The notes below the pieces were generated by a model. That model worked only from the letters and a program-made list of their open reading frames with translations, was not told where the DNA came from and ran no database searches. A program made the translations under genes and the position numbers. DNA of 8,254 nucleotides from Roseburia sp. AF12-17LB (GTDB lineage Bacteria; Bacillota; Clostridia; Lachnospirales; Lachnospiraceae): positions 1-8,254 of the forward strand of contig NZ_QUHR01000021.1 in NCBI RefSeq assembly GCF_003479605.1. The letters are read 5' to 3'. Positions 1 through 6,699 of this stretch are shown here, piece by piece; positions within the stretch are counted from its first letter, which is position 1, and every line of letters begins with the position of its first letter.

Positions 1-540
1 AAGGCTGGTATCGGTTAATCCAATCCGTGATACAGTATTTGCCAGTAATCCGGCTCTCTATTATTTAATAGGAAATGTATTGACAATCGCTGCTTCTCTG
101 ATACTGACAGGAGGAATGGCAGTATCGGAGAAGCAGTGATAAGCACAGGAACATCCGTAAGCAGGGCAGTAGTGACAGAGTATGTCAAGCAGGGACTGAC
201 AATGGCAGCCAGCAGCTATGTGGAAAAGAGCATGACAGAAGCAACCAACAGTCCACTGGCAGGCTTTGTAGTTGGTTCACTAACCGGAATAGCAACATAT
301 GGAACGCTCAGTGAGCTAGATTCCATGGCAAATGTAAGTGGATTACACAGTTCTTTTGCAGAAGGAATGTCAAAGGAAGATGCCCAGAAATATCTTGATT
401 TTCTTGAGAATGGAAGCAAGGAAGGGCTCACAGAGGCAGAAATAAGAGGAATCGGAAAGGTAGACGAAGCACTTGCATTAAAGAAAGTAAACCCGGAGGA
501 GCTGTTGGAACTTAGAAAACAGCAACTGGGGAATGTGGGA
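1..540 (+). repeat. Pre-toxin repeat, copy 1 (ends at hinge QQLGNVG)
   Basis: First of three copies of the segment encoding the pre-toxin region; it starts beyond the window edge. Bases 203-500 are identical to 4329-4626 without a single difference. Similarity stops right after the hinge codons at 520-540, where the unique tip begins. This copy carries the frameshift at 128-136 and a diverged patch there. Confidence 0.9.
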
Positions 541-840
541 GTGAGTGGTAGTACTTCTAATACTGGAGTTGGGAATCCTGTGAAAGTAGAAGGAAGAGGT
601 AGTACAGGAAGAACAATTCCTAATAATTTAGAAGAACAAATGGCTATGCATCAAGTACGGTCTGATCCTTTGGAAGGTGCTACTGAACTTCCGATTAAAT
701 TAAATGATACGAGGTGGAAATCATCAGATGGTTGGGTCAAAATGCAATCTGTTGTAAAGACAGCTGATGGAAATAAAATTACAATCCATTATGTATATAA
801 TAAAGTGACAGGCACATTCGATGATTTTAAATTTAAGTAA
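2..840 (+). pseudogene. LXG-type toxin cassette, 5' end outside window, frameshifted; DDFKFK-ending tip
   Basis: The 3' part of a polymorphic toxin. Frame 2 from base 2 reads RLVSVNPIRD and continues to GGMAVSEKQ, then stops at TGA 137-139. The same protein resumes in frame 1 (GTG 136, ISTGTSVSRAVV) and runs 234 codons to TAA at 838-840. Removing 2 nt near 128-132 (or adding 1) would restore GGMAVSEAVISTGTS, which parallels GGMAANAAVSAGTS in the other two copies. Counting from GTG 136, residues 1-60 are the shared pre-toxin segment, 61-128 a helical linker, 129-135 the hinge QQLGNVG and about 160-234 the toxin tip. The tip has LPIKLND, W-x(5)-GWVKM, IHYVYN and a terminal DDFKFK. From memory, tips with this ending are widespread on LXG, Rhs and CdiA proteins and are presumed nucleases; I cannot name the family or its catalytic residues. 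The N-terminal half lies outside the window, so whether it has an LXG domain is unknown. Alternatively it is a silent cassette for which frame integrity does not matter. Confidence 0.75.
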
Positions 841-853
841 AGAGAGGAATTTT

Positions 854-1267
854 ATGGATAATATTATTTTTGAAAGAATATGGAAAGATTCTAATATTAT
901 AGAATTGAAAGTGATGGCAAGCTCAGAATACATTAATGTATTTCAGAATTGTTATGTTGAGGATGTTTTATTAGAAAATGCTGCAGATAAAATAAATAAT
1001 TATATCAAAAATTCTAATGAGGTATGTTATTTGGAATTTGGAAATAAGATTGGAAACTATACACCTGCTTTTTCATTAAATATTTTACCCAGTGATAATC
1101 ATGGACATGTAAAAATTGAAGTAGATATAGAAATTGCGGATAATGACAGACGTGCCCATAGATGTTGCTTTTATGTTAGCTGTGAGTTGGGACAGATTGA
1201 AAGATTTGGACAATCATTAGTATCATTAATATCAGAGGATGAAGGAGTCAAAGTTTCCCTGGTATAA
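854..1267 (+). CDS. Candidate immunity protein for the DDFKFK tip
   Basis: A 137-residue acidic cytosolic protein with no signal peptide or membrane segment. ATG 854 is chosen because AGAGAGGA at 841-848 is a good ribosome site; an upstream in-frame ATG at 821 would overlap the toxin end and lacks one. The gene begins 13 bp after the toxin stop, the usual place for a cognate immunity gene. Recognisable features are the stretch YLEFGNKIGNYTPAFSL, the acidic VEVDIEI-like strand (written KIEVDIEIADND here) and the cysteine-rich HRCCFYVSCELG. They suggest a compact alpha/beta fold, but I cannot assign an Imm family. The role, neutralising the adjacent tip, is inferred from position only. It is much more AT-rich than the pre-toxin segment upstream. 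The last residues (EGVKVSLV) sit directly at the junction with the next operon, so the natural C-terminus may have been altered. Confidence 0.7.
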   Translation: MDNIIFERIWKDSNIIELKVMASSEYINVFQNCYVEDVLLENAADKINNYIKNSNEVCYLEFGNKIGNYTPAFSLNILPSDNHGHVKIEVDIEIADNDRRAHRCCFYVSCELGQIERFGQSLVSLISEDEGVKVSLV

Positions 1268-1362
1268 TTTATTAGGGTTATACTTTAGGACTTCCAATTC
1301 CTTAAATCCTTTGTTCGAAAAAGTAACTGTATCACCTATCTGCTCACGAAGCGAATGTCATC
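1268..1362 (+). other. Junction between cassette 1 and the LXG operon
   Basis: A 95-bp stretch with no gene. It contains AT-rich TATACT-like (1278-1283) and TATAAT (1263-1268) sequences but no convincing -35 element, no terminator hairpin and no good ribosome site before ATG 1363. It should hold the promoter of the LXG operon if that operon is expressed separately; otherwise transcription would have to read through from cassette 1. Confidence 0.4.
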
Positions 1363-1635
1363 ATGCTGATAAAATTAGATACCAATGTTTATACATCAAA
1401 GGTACAGTCTTTTTCGACGGTATCCGGTGAGGTAGAAGGAAAGCAGCTTACAGTTCCGGATTTAAATGTATCAATGGATGCCATGACAGCGTACAGGGCG
1501 GACTTTTCACAGTTAATTGGTCTGATGAGTTATTATCAGAGCCTTCTGACGCAGGATGCCGGGAAGCTTCTCACACTGCGTGATGAATTGGTTGATGCAG
1601 AAGCTTCTTTGATGAAAATGATAAAGACAAAATAG
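1363..1635 (+). CDS. Small helical LXG-associated protein (Lap/WXG100-like)
   Basis: A 90-residue protein predicted to be mainly helical after about residue 35. Residues 39-65 (DAMTAYRADFSQLIGLMSYYQSLL) and 66-88 (KLLTLRDELVDAEASLMKM) look like two amphipathic helices joined by a short turn. LXG effectors of the type VII system are usually encoded behind one or two such WXG100-like proteins (Lap family, DUF3130-like), which bind the LXG helices and help present the effector to the secretion ATPase. The assignment here rests on size, helical pattern and position 17 bp upstream of the LXG start; no diagnostic WXG is visible. ATG 1363 is the first usable start after an in-frame stop at 1324, but it lacks a clear Shine-Dalgarno sequence, unlike every other intact gene here. 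The 5' junction is therefore suspect. Confidence 0.6.
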   Translation: MLIKLDTNVYTSKVQSFSTVSGEVEGKQLTVPDLNVSMDAMTAYRADFSQLIGLMSYYQSLLTQDAGKLLTLRDELVDAEASLMKMIKTK

Positions 1636-1646
1636 GGGGAGAGGAG
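1635..1646 (+). promoter_or_regulatory. Ribosome binding site for the ancestral LXG start
   Basis: A purine run GGGGGAGAGGAG begins at the last base of the upstream stop codon and sits just ahead of ATG 1653. It shows that the LXG gene originally began at 1653, before the TAG at 1731. The sequence ahead of ATG 1773 (GAGATTGCTACC) has no comparable site, so the later start is likely a weak restart at best. Confidence 0.75.
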
Positions 1647-1652
1647 AAAGTT

Positions 1653-3683
1653 ATGGGATTTCAGGTAAAGTACGAGGAGATTACCAGCATCCGTGAATTA
1701 ATCCAGGCACAGCTTGACCGGTGGATAGAGTAGATAGATGCGGTAAGAAGCAGTATTGTAGAGATTGCTACCATGCCGGAGATGCACGGAGGGGCAGCAG
1801 AGCATGTGAGAAGCTATATGTGGGATTATCATATGAATCTTGCAAATATGATAAAAGATACGATAGAAACCTACCGGAGCAGCTTTATACTCTATACAGA
1901 CTGGTATTATAACATTGATTCTGACCAGATGGCAGAGATGTCCCAGAATTCCATGGAGGGATTGGAGGAAAATATTCAGGGGGCCAGGTCAGACTTTGAT
2001 GCGGTAGCAGAGGAAGTGGCGGATATTGAGAGGGAACTGTCTGCTTATCTTGATGTGGGCAGATTTTCTACAACCTGTATGGAAAACTGCTTTGATAATG
2101 CACTTGCCGGAGTGCAGAATGTCCGCACACAGATAGGGGAATATGAAGAGGCGCACAGCCATGCAGATATGTATCCCATCGATATGATGGCAGGCTATCT
2201 TCGCAGTATTATTGGTGGACAGTTAGGTGGCAGTAGTGCTACAATCAGTGCATATGATGCATCGGTTGTGAATGCAACAGAGTCCTTCCAACTGGCACAG
2301 ATGATGGATGGAATGTTAAGTACATATCTCGAACAGGTGAAGGACAGGGTAAACTCCTGTGAGGAGTTCTATGAACTGCAGCAACAGCAGTGGCAGCAAT
2401 CCATCCGGCTGAGAACAGAAGAAGGCATTGTGAAGACGATTGCCGGAGTCGGAACCATGATTCTGGGAGGAATGCTTGTCGTAGCAACCTGTGGTATGGC
2501 ACTTCCACTGGTGACTACCGTTGGAGTTGTAGCAATTGGATTAGGCACAACTGCATATGGTTGTGCGAATGCTATAGAAGGTAGTCAGGATGTTTATGCA
2601 GGAGTAACAGGAGACCCAAGAATGGTATCGGTTAATCCAATCCGCGATACACTATTTGCCAGCAACCCAGACCTTTATTACTTAATAGGAAATACATTGA
2701 CAATCTCAGCATCCCTGTTATTAACCGGAGGAATGGCAGCAAATGCAGCAGTAAGTGCAGGAACATCCATAGGAAGGGCAGTAGTAACAGAGTATGCAAA
2801 GCAGGGACTGACAATGGCAGCGAGCAGCTATGTGGACAAGAGAATGACAGAAGCAACCAACAGTCCACTGGCAGGTTTTGTAGTTGGTTCACTAACCGGA
2901 ATGGCAACATATGGAACGCTCAGTGAGGCAGAGCTGGAAGTAGTAAATAACGTAAAAAGACCGCAGCAGTTGGGAAATGTTGGAGAGAGTAGTATAAATT
3001 CTTATGCCGATTTTAGTAAAGCAGTAAGCGATATTGGTACGAGAAGTGATTTGACTGATGCACAAAAGATAAAGGAATTACAAAAACTGTTTAAAAACTC
3101 AAATTACAAAGCTGATATAAATGTGCCAAGTGATATTCAATATGTAAAGGGTTTTGATGTGAAGGGAAATGTAATATATGATTGGCCGCCTAAATTAGGC
3201 TTTGATGAAAGCACAATCAAACCTATTACCAGAACAGATGGTTTGGCTGATTCTTGGGATAGATATGGATATATGGGTGGTTCTAATTTCGCAGACGTTC
3301 CATCAACGGGTAAATACACATATAGTGAAAGAGCAATTCCTTATGTAGAAAATGAAGCAGCTTATCATACAGGAACTTTTAATAATGTAACGTATTTTGA
3401 TAAAATTGATGCAATAAAAAATAGAGATATAGATACATTTAATGCGTTGCTTCATAATGAAGGGATATCTAGGTGGGATTTGGATGATTTTGAAGAACTA
3501 TGTGATAGTTATGATTCGTTTATATCAAAAGCCAATAAGGAATTGGGAGATAGTGTAGATGCAACCTATGGTATAAAAGGCCAAGCAGCAGAATGGGGAG
3601 ATATGACTGGTGGAGCGGGACAAATTGTTACCCCTTTTGGTGGAGATGTATTAGAAAAAATAGGAATATTAAAGGAGAATTAA
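1653..3683 (+). pseudogene. LXG effector with TNT-type NAD+ glycohydrolase tip, interrupted by amber codon 27
   Basis: The only copy with an LXG module. ATG 1653 follows a strong ribosome site (GGGGGAGAGGAG, about 1635-1646) and reads MGFQVKYEEITSIREL. TAG at 1731-1733 interrupts codon 27, and the same frame continues to TAA 3681-3683 (676 residues if read through). Numbered from ATG 1773, residues 1-205 are the helical LXG region that carries the secretion signal and binds the small partner; 221-267 are hydrophobic; 270-397 form the shared pre-toxin segment; 398-404 are the hinge QQLGNVG. Residues about 466-636 match TNT (PF14021): WPPKLGFD, DRYG (R497), YSERAIP (R520) and GGAGQ (Q617) keep the arginines and glutamine known to matter in the M. 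tuberculosis NADase. The spacing between R520 and Q617 is long, with an acidic helical insert. Product if made: an NAD+-depleting antibacterial toxin. Restart at ATG 1773 would drop 40 residues and has no visible ribosome site. Confidence 0.85.
2448..2984 (+). repeat. Pre-toxin repeat, copy 2 (inside the LXG gene)
   Basis: Copy within the full LXG gene. Bases 2448-2506 are identical to 3962-4020 and 2584-2644 to 4098-4158, at the same offset, with diverged stretches between: a mosaic pattern typical of gene conversion. After GTLSE the linker is only 12 residues (AELEVVNNVKRP), against 68 in copies 1 and 3, before the shared hinge QQLGNVG at 2964-2984. Confidence 0.9.
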
Positions 3684-3685
3684 GT

Positions 3686-3937
3686 GTGGATAAAAACAAA
3701 TTAATTTCTAGTATACTATCATTTAAAGATGGCATAGGCATGTGGAAAATAGTATTAAATCAAATTACAGAGGCAGATTTTGTTATAGGATATGGTTTTG
3801 ATAATAATGAAAAATTATGGAAGGTTTATCAAAATAATGAAAGAGGAATGAGGGCAGAATGGACGTTTAAGAATGAGGAAGAGGCATTGGAGAAATTATA
3901 TAAAAAAGTAAAATTTCAGTGTAAATTAATAAATTAA
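3686..3937 (+). CDS. Candidate immunity protein for the TNT NADase tip
   Basis: An 83-residue protein starting at GTG 3686 (VDKNKLISSIL), 2 bp after the toxin stop, with AAAGGAGAA (3671-3679) placed correctly upstream. It must exist to protect the producer if the TNT tip is active, since NAD+ depletion is lethal from inside. Visible pattern: a short N-terminal helix, then strands around ADFVIGYGF and KLWKVYQ, then NERGMRAEWTF and a C-terminal helix rich in Glu and Lys (NEEEALEKLYKKVK). The W-x-V, ERG, F-x-x-EEEA layout reminds me of Imm59-like immunity proteins, but that is memory only. It is far smaller than the M. tuberculosis TNT inhibitor IFT, so it is probably an unrelated fold. An in-frame extension further upstream would overlap the toxin and lacks a ribosome site. 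Confidence 0.75.
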   Translation: MDKNKLISSILSFKDGIGMWKIVLNQITEADFVIGYGFDNNEKLWKVYQNNERGMRAEWTFKNEEEALEKLYKKVKFQCKLIN

Positions 3938-3961
3938 ATAAGGCCTTTTCAAAATCTGTTT

Positions 3962-4666
3962 GTCGGAACCATGATTCTGGGAGGAATGCTTGTCGTAGCA
4001 ACCTGTGGTATGGCACTTCCTTTAGTGGCTACAGTAGGAGTAATGGCAATTGGCGCAGGAACAGCAGCATATGGCTTTTCAAATACAGTAGAAGGTGGTC
4101 AGGATGTTTATGCAGGAGTAACAGGAGACCCAAGAATGGTATCGGTTAATCCAATCCGTGATACAGTATTTGCCAGTAATCCGGAACTCTATTATTTAAT
4201 AGGAAATGTTTTGACAATTGCTGCTTCATTGATACTGACAGGAGGAATGGCAGCAAATGCAGCAGTAAGTGCAGGGACATCCATAGGAAGGGCCGTAGTA
4301 ACAGAGTATGCAAAGCAGGGACTGACGGTGGCAGCCAGCAGCTATGTGGAAAAGAGCATGACAGAAGCAACCAACAGTCCACTGGCAGGCTTTGTAGTTG
4401 GTTCACTAACCGGAATAGCAACATATGGAACGCTCAGTGAGCTAGATTCCATGGCAAATGTAAGTGGATTACACAGTTCTTTTGCAGAAGGAATGTCAAA
4501 GGAAGATGCCCAGAAATATCTTGATTTTCTTGAGAATGGAAGCAAGGAAGGGCTCACAGAGGCAGAAATAAGAGGAATCGGAAAGGTAGACGAAGCACTT
4601 GCATTAAAGAAAGTAAACCCGGAGGAACTGTTGGAACTTAGAAAACAGCAGCTGGGGAATGTTGGA
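3962..4666 (+). repeat. Pre-toxin repeat, copy 3 (orphan EndoU cassette)
   Basis: Begins at GTCGGAACCATGATTCTGGG, 24 bp after the stop of the TNT immunity gene, and ends with hinge codons 4646-4666. The 5' part resembles copy 2 and the 3' part (4329-4626) is identical to copy 1, so it looks like a chimera of the other two or their donor. Confidence 0.9.
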
Positions 4667-5101
4667 GAGACCAGCTATGGGAAGTCAACACTTAATTCAT
4701 TAAAAAATACAGAAAATTTTACAGACTCAGCTATTGAACATATATTTGAAGGGCAGGTAAATGCAAGAGGTAAAGCAGTTGGATATCATTATGAAGGAAT
4801 AGAAGGCACCTCTGGTAATGTAATACCAGGGACGGAATCATCTACTAATAACTTTGGAATATATAAAGCAAAAGTTGAAGTGAATGGCATACCGAAGACT
4901 GCAAATGGAGGATTTTCGACATTTTATTCAAAGAATCTGAGCCCACAACAAGTGGTTGATGCAATTAATGAGGCATATAGTAATTGTGAATTAAAGCTTG
5001 GTACAAGAAATACATATCAGGGAGTAGCTAATAATGGTATGAAAATAGATATGTTTTTGGATCAAAGTGGTAAAATTATTTCAGCATTTCCGGAGGAATA
5101 G
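3971..5101 (+). CDS. Orphan LXG tip cassette with EndoU ribonuclease domain (no LXG trunk)
   Basis: 376 residues from ATG 3971. The reading frame is open from 3938, but there is no ribosome site and no LXG domain. Sequence similarity to the intact LXG gene starts at 3962, in the middle of a coding segment (VGTMILGG). Residues 1-45 are hydrophobic, 46-157 the pre-toxin segment, 158-225 a helical linker and 226-232 the hinge QQLGNVG. Residues about 250-376 are a bacterial EndoU domain (PF14436): EHIFEG (His257), ARGKAVGYHYEG (His273), IYKAKVEVNG (Lys299/301), TANGGFSTF, NTYQG (Thr348/Tyr349), IDMFLD and KIISAFP. These fit the His-His-Lys plus Thr/Tyr active site of EndoU RNases, which in CdiA toxins cleave tRNA. 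All key residues are present, so the tip looks functional. Without a trunk or promoter it is more likely a silent donor cassette than an expressed protein; cytosolic expression would need the next gene's product. Confidence 0.85.
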   Translation: MILGGMLVVATCGMALPLVATVGVMAIGAGTAAYGFSNTVEGGQDVYAGVTGDPRMVSVNPIRDTVFASNPELYYLIGNVLTIAASLILTGGMAANAAVSAGTSIGRAVVTEYAKQGLTVAASSYVEKSMTEATNSPLAGFVVGSLTGIATYGTLSELDSMANVSGLHSSFAEGMSKEDAQKYLDFLENGSKEGLTEAEIRGIGKVDEALALKKVNPEELLELRKQQLGNVGETSYGKSTLNSLKNTENFTDSAIEHIFEGQVNARGKAVGYHYEGIEGTSGNVIPGTESSTNNFGIYKAKVEVNGIPKTANGGFSTFYSKNLSPQQVVDAINEAYSNCELKLGTRNTYQGVANNGMKIDMFLDQSGKIISAFPEE

Positions 5102-5103
5102 AA

Positions 5104-5481
5104 ATGAAATACAGAATAGAAGAATATAAATTAAAAAATGGTATTGAGGATATAAGTATCATATTTGATGAGAAATATCAGTTGTTGACAACTTTTATGT
5201 CATGCGATGTATTGCCCTTTGAAAAATGGATTAAATCAGGTTTTGATAGAGTACTGTCAGGGAAAAGTGAATATGAAGAAGTAAATGGAAATGTATGTTG
5301 TGCGGAAATAAGTCCTAAAACGACTAAAGTATATGATAATCTGGCAGAGGATGCTATGGGGAATTGGTGTGAAGTTGATACAAAAGAACTTCGTCAATTA
5401 ATTGATGAGTGGTGTGATAAAGTTCAAAAATTTAAAATGAGCATCACAACTAAGCCACCCACCGGCAGGCTTAATTCGTAG
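5104..5481 (+). CDS. Candidate immunity protein for the EndoU tip
   Basis: A 125-residue protein beginning 2 bp after the EndoU stop. GGAGG at 5092-5096, inside the last toxin codons, is its ribosome site, so the pair is translationally linked. The sequence opens KYRIEEYKLKNGIEDISIIFD and contains LLTTFMSCDV, a VLSGKSEYEEVNGN turn and the C-terminal helix DTKELRQLIDEWCDKVQKF. I recall similar proteins next to EndoU tips in other Firmicutes but cannot name the family; the inhibitory role is inferred from position. The final residues, about 113-125 (TKPPTGRLNS at the end), do not look like the rest of the protein. They are encoded by a short inverted repeat next to the IS110 element, so the original C-terminus was probably replaced. 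Confidence 0.75.
   Translation: MKYRIEEYKLKNGIEDISIIFDEKYQLLTTFMSCDVLPFEKWIKSGFDRVLSGKSEYEEVNGNVCCAEISPKTTKVYDNLAEDAMGNWCEVDTKELRQLIDEWCDKVQKFKMSITTKPPTGRLNS
5451..5473 (+). repeat. Short inverted repeat at the end of the EndoU immunity gene
   Basis: TAAGCC (5451-5456) and GGCTTA (5468-5473) pair around an 11-nt loop that itself contains a GCC/GGC alternative. No T-run follows, so it is a poor intrinsic terminator. It lies within the last codons of the immunity gene, between it and the IS110 transposase end, and may be a remnant of a mobile-element end. Confidence 0.5.
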
Positions 5482-5496
5482 TCTCACTACCATATA

Positions 5497-6675
5497 TTAA
5501 CAGAATTTCTTAGGTTCATAAGGCTTACCATCCCGAAATACGGCGTAGATTATGGTGGTAAGCTTTCTTGCCACTGCACCGGTGGCAGTAAGATGGTGTT
5601 TGCCCTGTTCACGCTTCTTTTTGTAATAGGCATTTAAAGGACTGTTGTGAAAAGAACAGGTGGTTGCAGCAAGGAAGATTGCATGTCTCAGGTAAGGTGA
5701 CCCCCGTTTGGACATGTGATTATGAGTGCTGCTAAATTCACCGGATTGTCGTACAGTTGGATCAATACCTGCAAAGGCAACTAAGGCAGATGAACTCTTA
5801 AATCTGTTTATATCACCGATTTCAGCAAGAATGGTTGCAGCAGCAATCATGCCTATCCCGGGAATGGTATGAAGATAACAATCAAACTTCTCGTAGTACT
5901 CAAGAATCTGGCAGTCAAGAGCTTCAATCTGCTTATCAAGAAAATTCATCCGATCAATGAGCTGTTTTAACTGGAAAGAGAAAGCATCCTGTGCTATCTT
6001 AATACCAAAGGTATCAGATGCAGCTTCTCGGATAGAAATCGCTTTTTTCATGGTAAGCTTATTGTGGCTCTTATCTTTTATGATTTCAAAGAGCTCATCT
6101 ATTGGTGCATTCTCAATGTTCTCAGGGGTGAGGTATTTTTCAAGAATGCCCATGGATGTGCTCAGCCAAAGAGAAGAAAACTGTTTTTCATACTCTGGGA
6201 AGATCTGCTCCATAATCGTGCTGATGCGGAGTTTTATTTCGGTTCTGGAAGAAATCACAGAATCACGGTAACGGCATAACTGCCGCATAGCAAGAATGCT
6301 TTCGTCTGCCATAGAAGTGGTGGTAAACTGACCGAATCGTATCACTTCTGCAATCAGAAAAGAATCTATGGAATCGTTTTTTGTCTGCCAGATATACATC
6401 TTTCTGAGGGAATCAGACTGGATGGGATTGATTACATAGATGGTATATCCTCTGGCTTTGAGGAATGAATAAATCGGATACCAGTAATGCCCAGTGGCTT
6501 CCATGCCGAAGATACAAGAGGAATTGCCGATATTATTGAAGATAAAACTCATAAGAGAATCAGCACCTTTGTGTGTAGTTGCAAAACGAAGCGAATGTCC
6601 GATTTGTTTCCCTTCAGGAGAAACAATGGAAGCTTCGTGATGATTTTTGCCAATATCAATTCCGATAATGTACAT
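5497..6675 (-). CDS. IS110-family transposase (DEDD plus Transposase_20)
   Basis: A 392-residue recombinase starting at the ATG whose complement is CAT 6673-6675, preceded by AAAGGAGTT on the minus strand; a longer in-frame start at 6723 would run back through this ribosome site. The N-terminal RuvC-like domain (PF01548, about 1-160) has all four acids: D7 in GIDIGK, E59 in GMEATGHYWYP, and D101 and D104 in KNDSID. The middle (about 165-262) is helical. The C-terminal Transposase_20 domain (PF02371, about 265-350) has HTIPGIG, FAGIDP, RQSGEFSSTHNHMSKRG and LRHA, with serines in the SGEFSS stretch as candidates for the catalytic serine known in this family. IS110 enzymes are guided by an element-encoded bridge RNA to donor and target DNA. 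Length and motifs are intact, so the element is probably active. Upstream, 6676-6930 holds the likely RNA; downstream only about 20 bp separate it from the host immunity gene. Confidence 0.93.
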   Translation of the reverse strand: MYIIGIDIGKNHHEASIVSPEGKQIGHSLRFATTHKGADSLMSFIFNNIGNSSCIFGMEATGHYWYPIYSFLKARGYTIYVINPIQSDSLRKMYIWQTKNDSIDSFLIAEVIRFGQFTTTSMADESILAMRQLCRYRDSVISSRTEIKLRISTIMEQIFPEYEKQFSSLWLSTSMGILEKYLTPENIENAPIDELFEIIKDKSHNKLTMKKAISIREAASDTFGIKIAQDAFSFQLKQLIDRMNFLDKQIEALDCQILEYYEKFDCYLHTIPGIGMIAAATILAEIGDINRFKSSSALVAFAGIDPTVRQSGEFSSTHNHMSKRGSPYLRHAIFLAATTCSFHNSPLNAYYKKKREQGKHHLTATGAVARKLTTIIYAVFRDGKPYEPKKFC

Positions 6676-6680
6676 AAGAA

Positions 6681-6689
6681 AACTCCTTT
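6681..6689 (-). promoter_or_regulatory. Ribosome binding site of the IS110 transposase
   Basis: On the minus strand AAAGGAGTT lies just upstream of the ATG at 6675. It fixes the start at MYIIGIDIGK, the usual beginning of IS110 proteins. Confidence 0.8.
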
Positions 6690-6699
6690 TGTGTAAATG

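Noticed and set aside
1263..1268. Perfect TATAAT box at the end of the first immunity gene
   Set aside because: No acceptable -35 hexamer lies 16-18 bp upstream and the box overlaps the stop codon; too weak to call a promoter.
1239..1430. 63-codon plus-strand frame across the 1268-1362 junction
   Set aside because: It overlaps two better genes in other frames, lacks a ribosome site and shows no protein-like pattern.
1731..1733. Amber codon as programmed recoding (pyrrolysine or readthrough)
   Set aside because: No stem-loop of a PYLIS type is evident just downstream, and a single point change is the simpler explanation.
3941..3950. AAGGCCTT palindrome after the TNT immunity gene as a terminator
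   Set aside because: It has no loop and no following T-run long enough; it cannot form a stable intrinsic terminator.
216..4557. Identical antisense reading frames of 71 codons at 216-431 and 4342-4557
   Set aside because: They are shadows of the repeated pre-toxin coding sequence; identity follows from the DNA repeat, and no ribosome site or independent codon pattern supports them.
1347..6599. 13-bp identity CGAAGCGAATGTC at 1347-1359 and 6587-6599
   Set aside because: A match of this length is expected by chance about once in a window this size; no extension or structure around it suggests an IS remnant.
5957..6696. Plus-strand open frames opposite the transposase
   Set aside because: They are antisense shadows of a well-conserved IS110 transposase.
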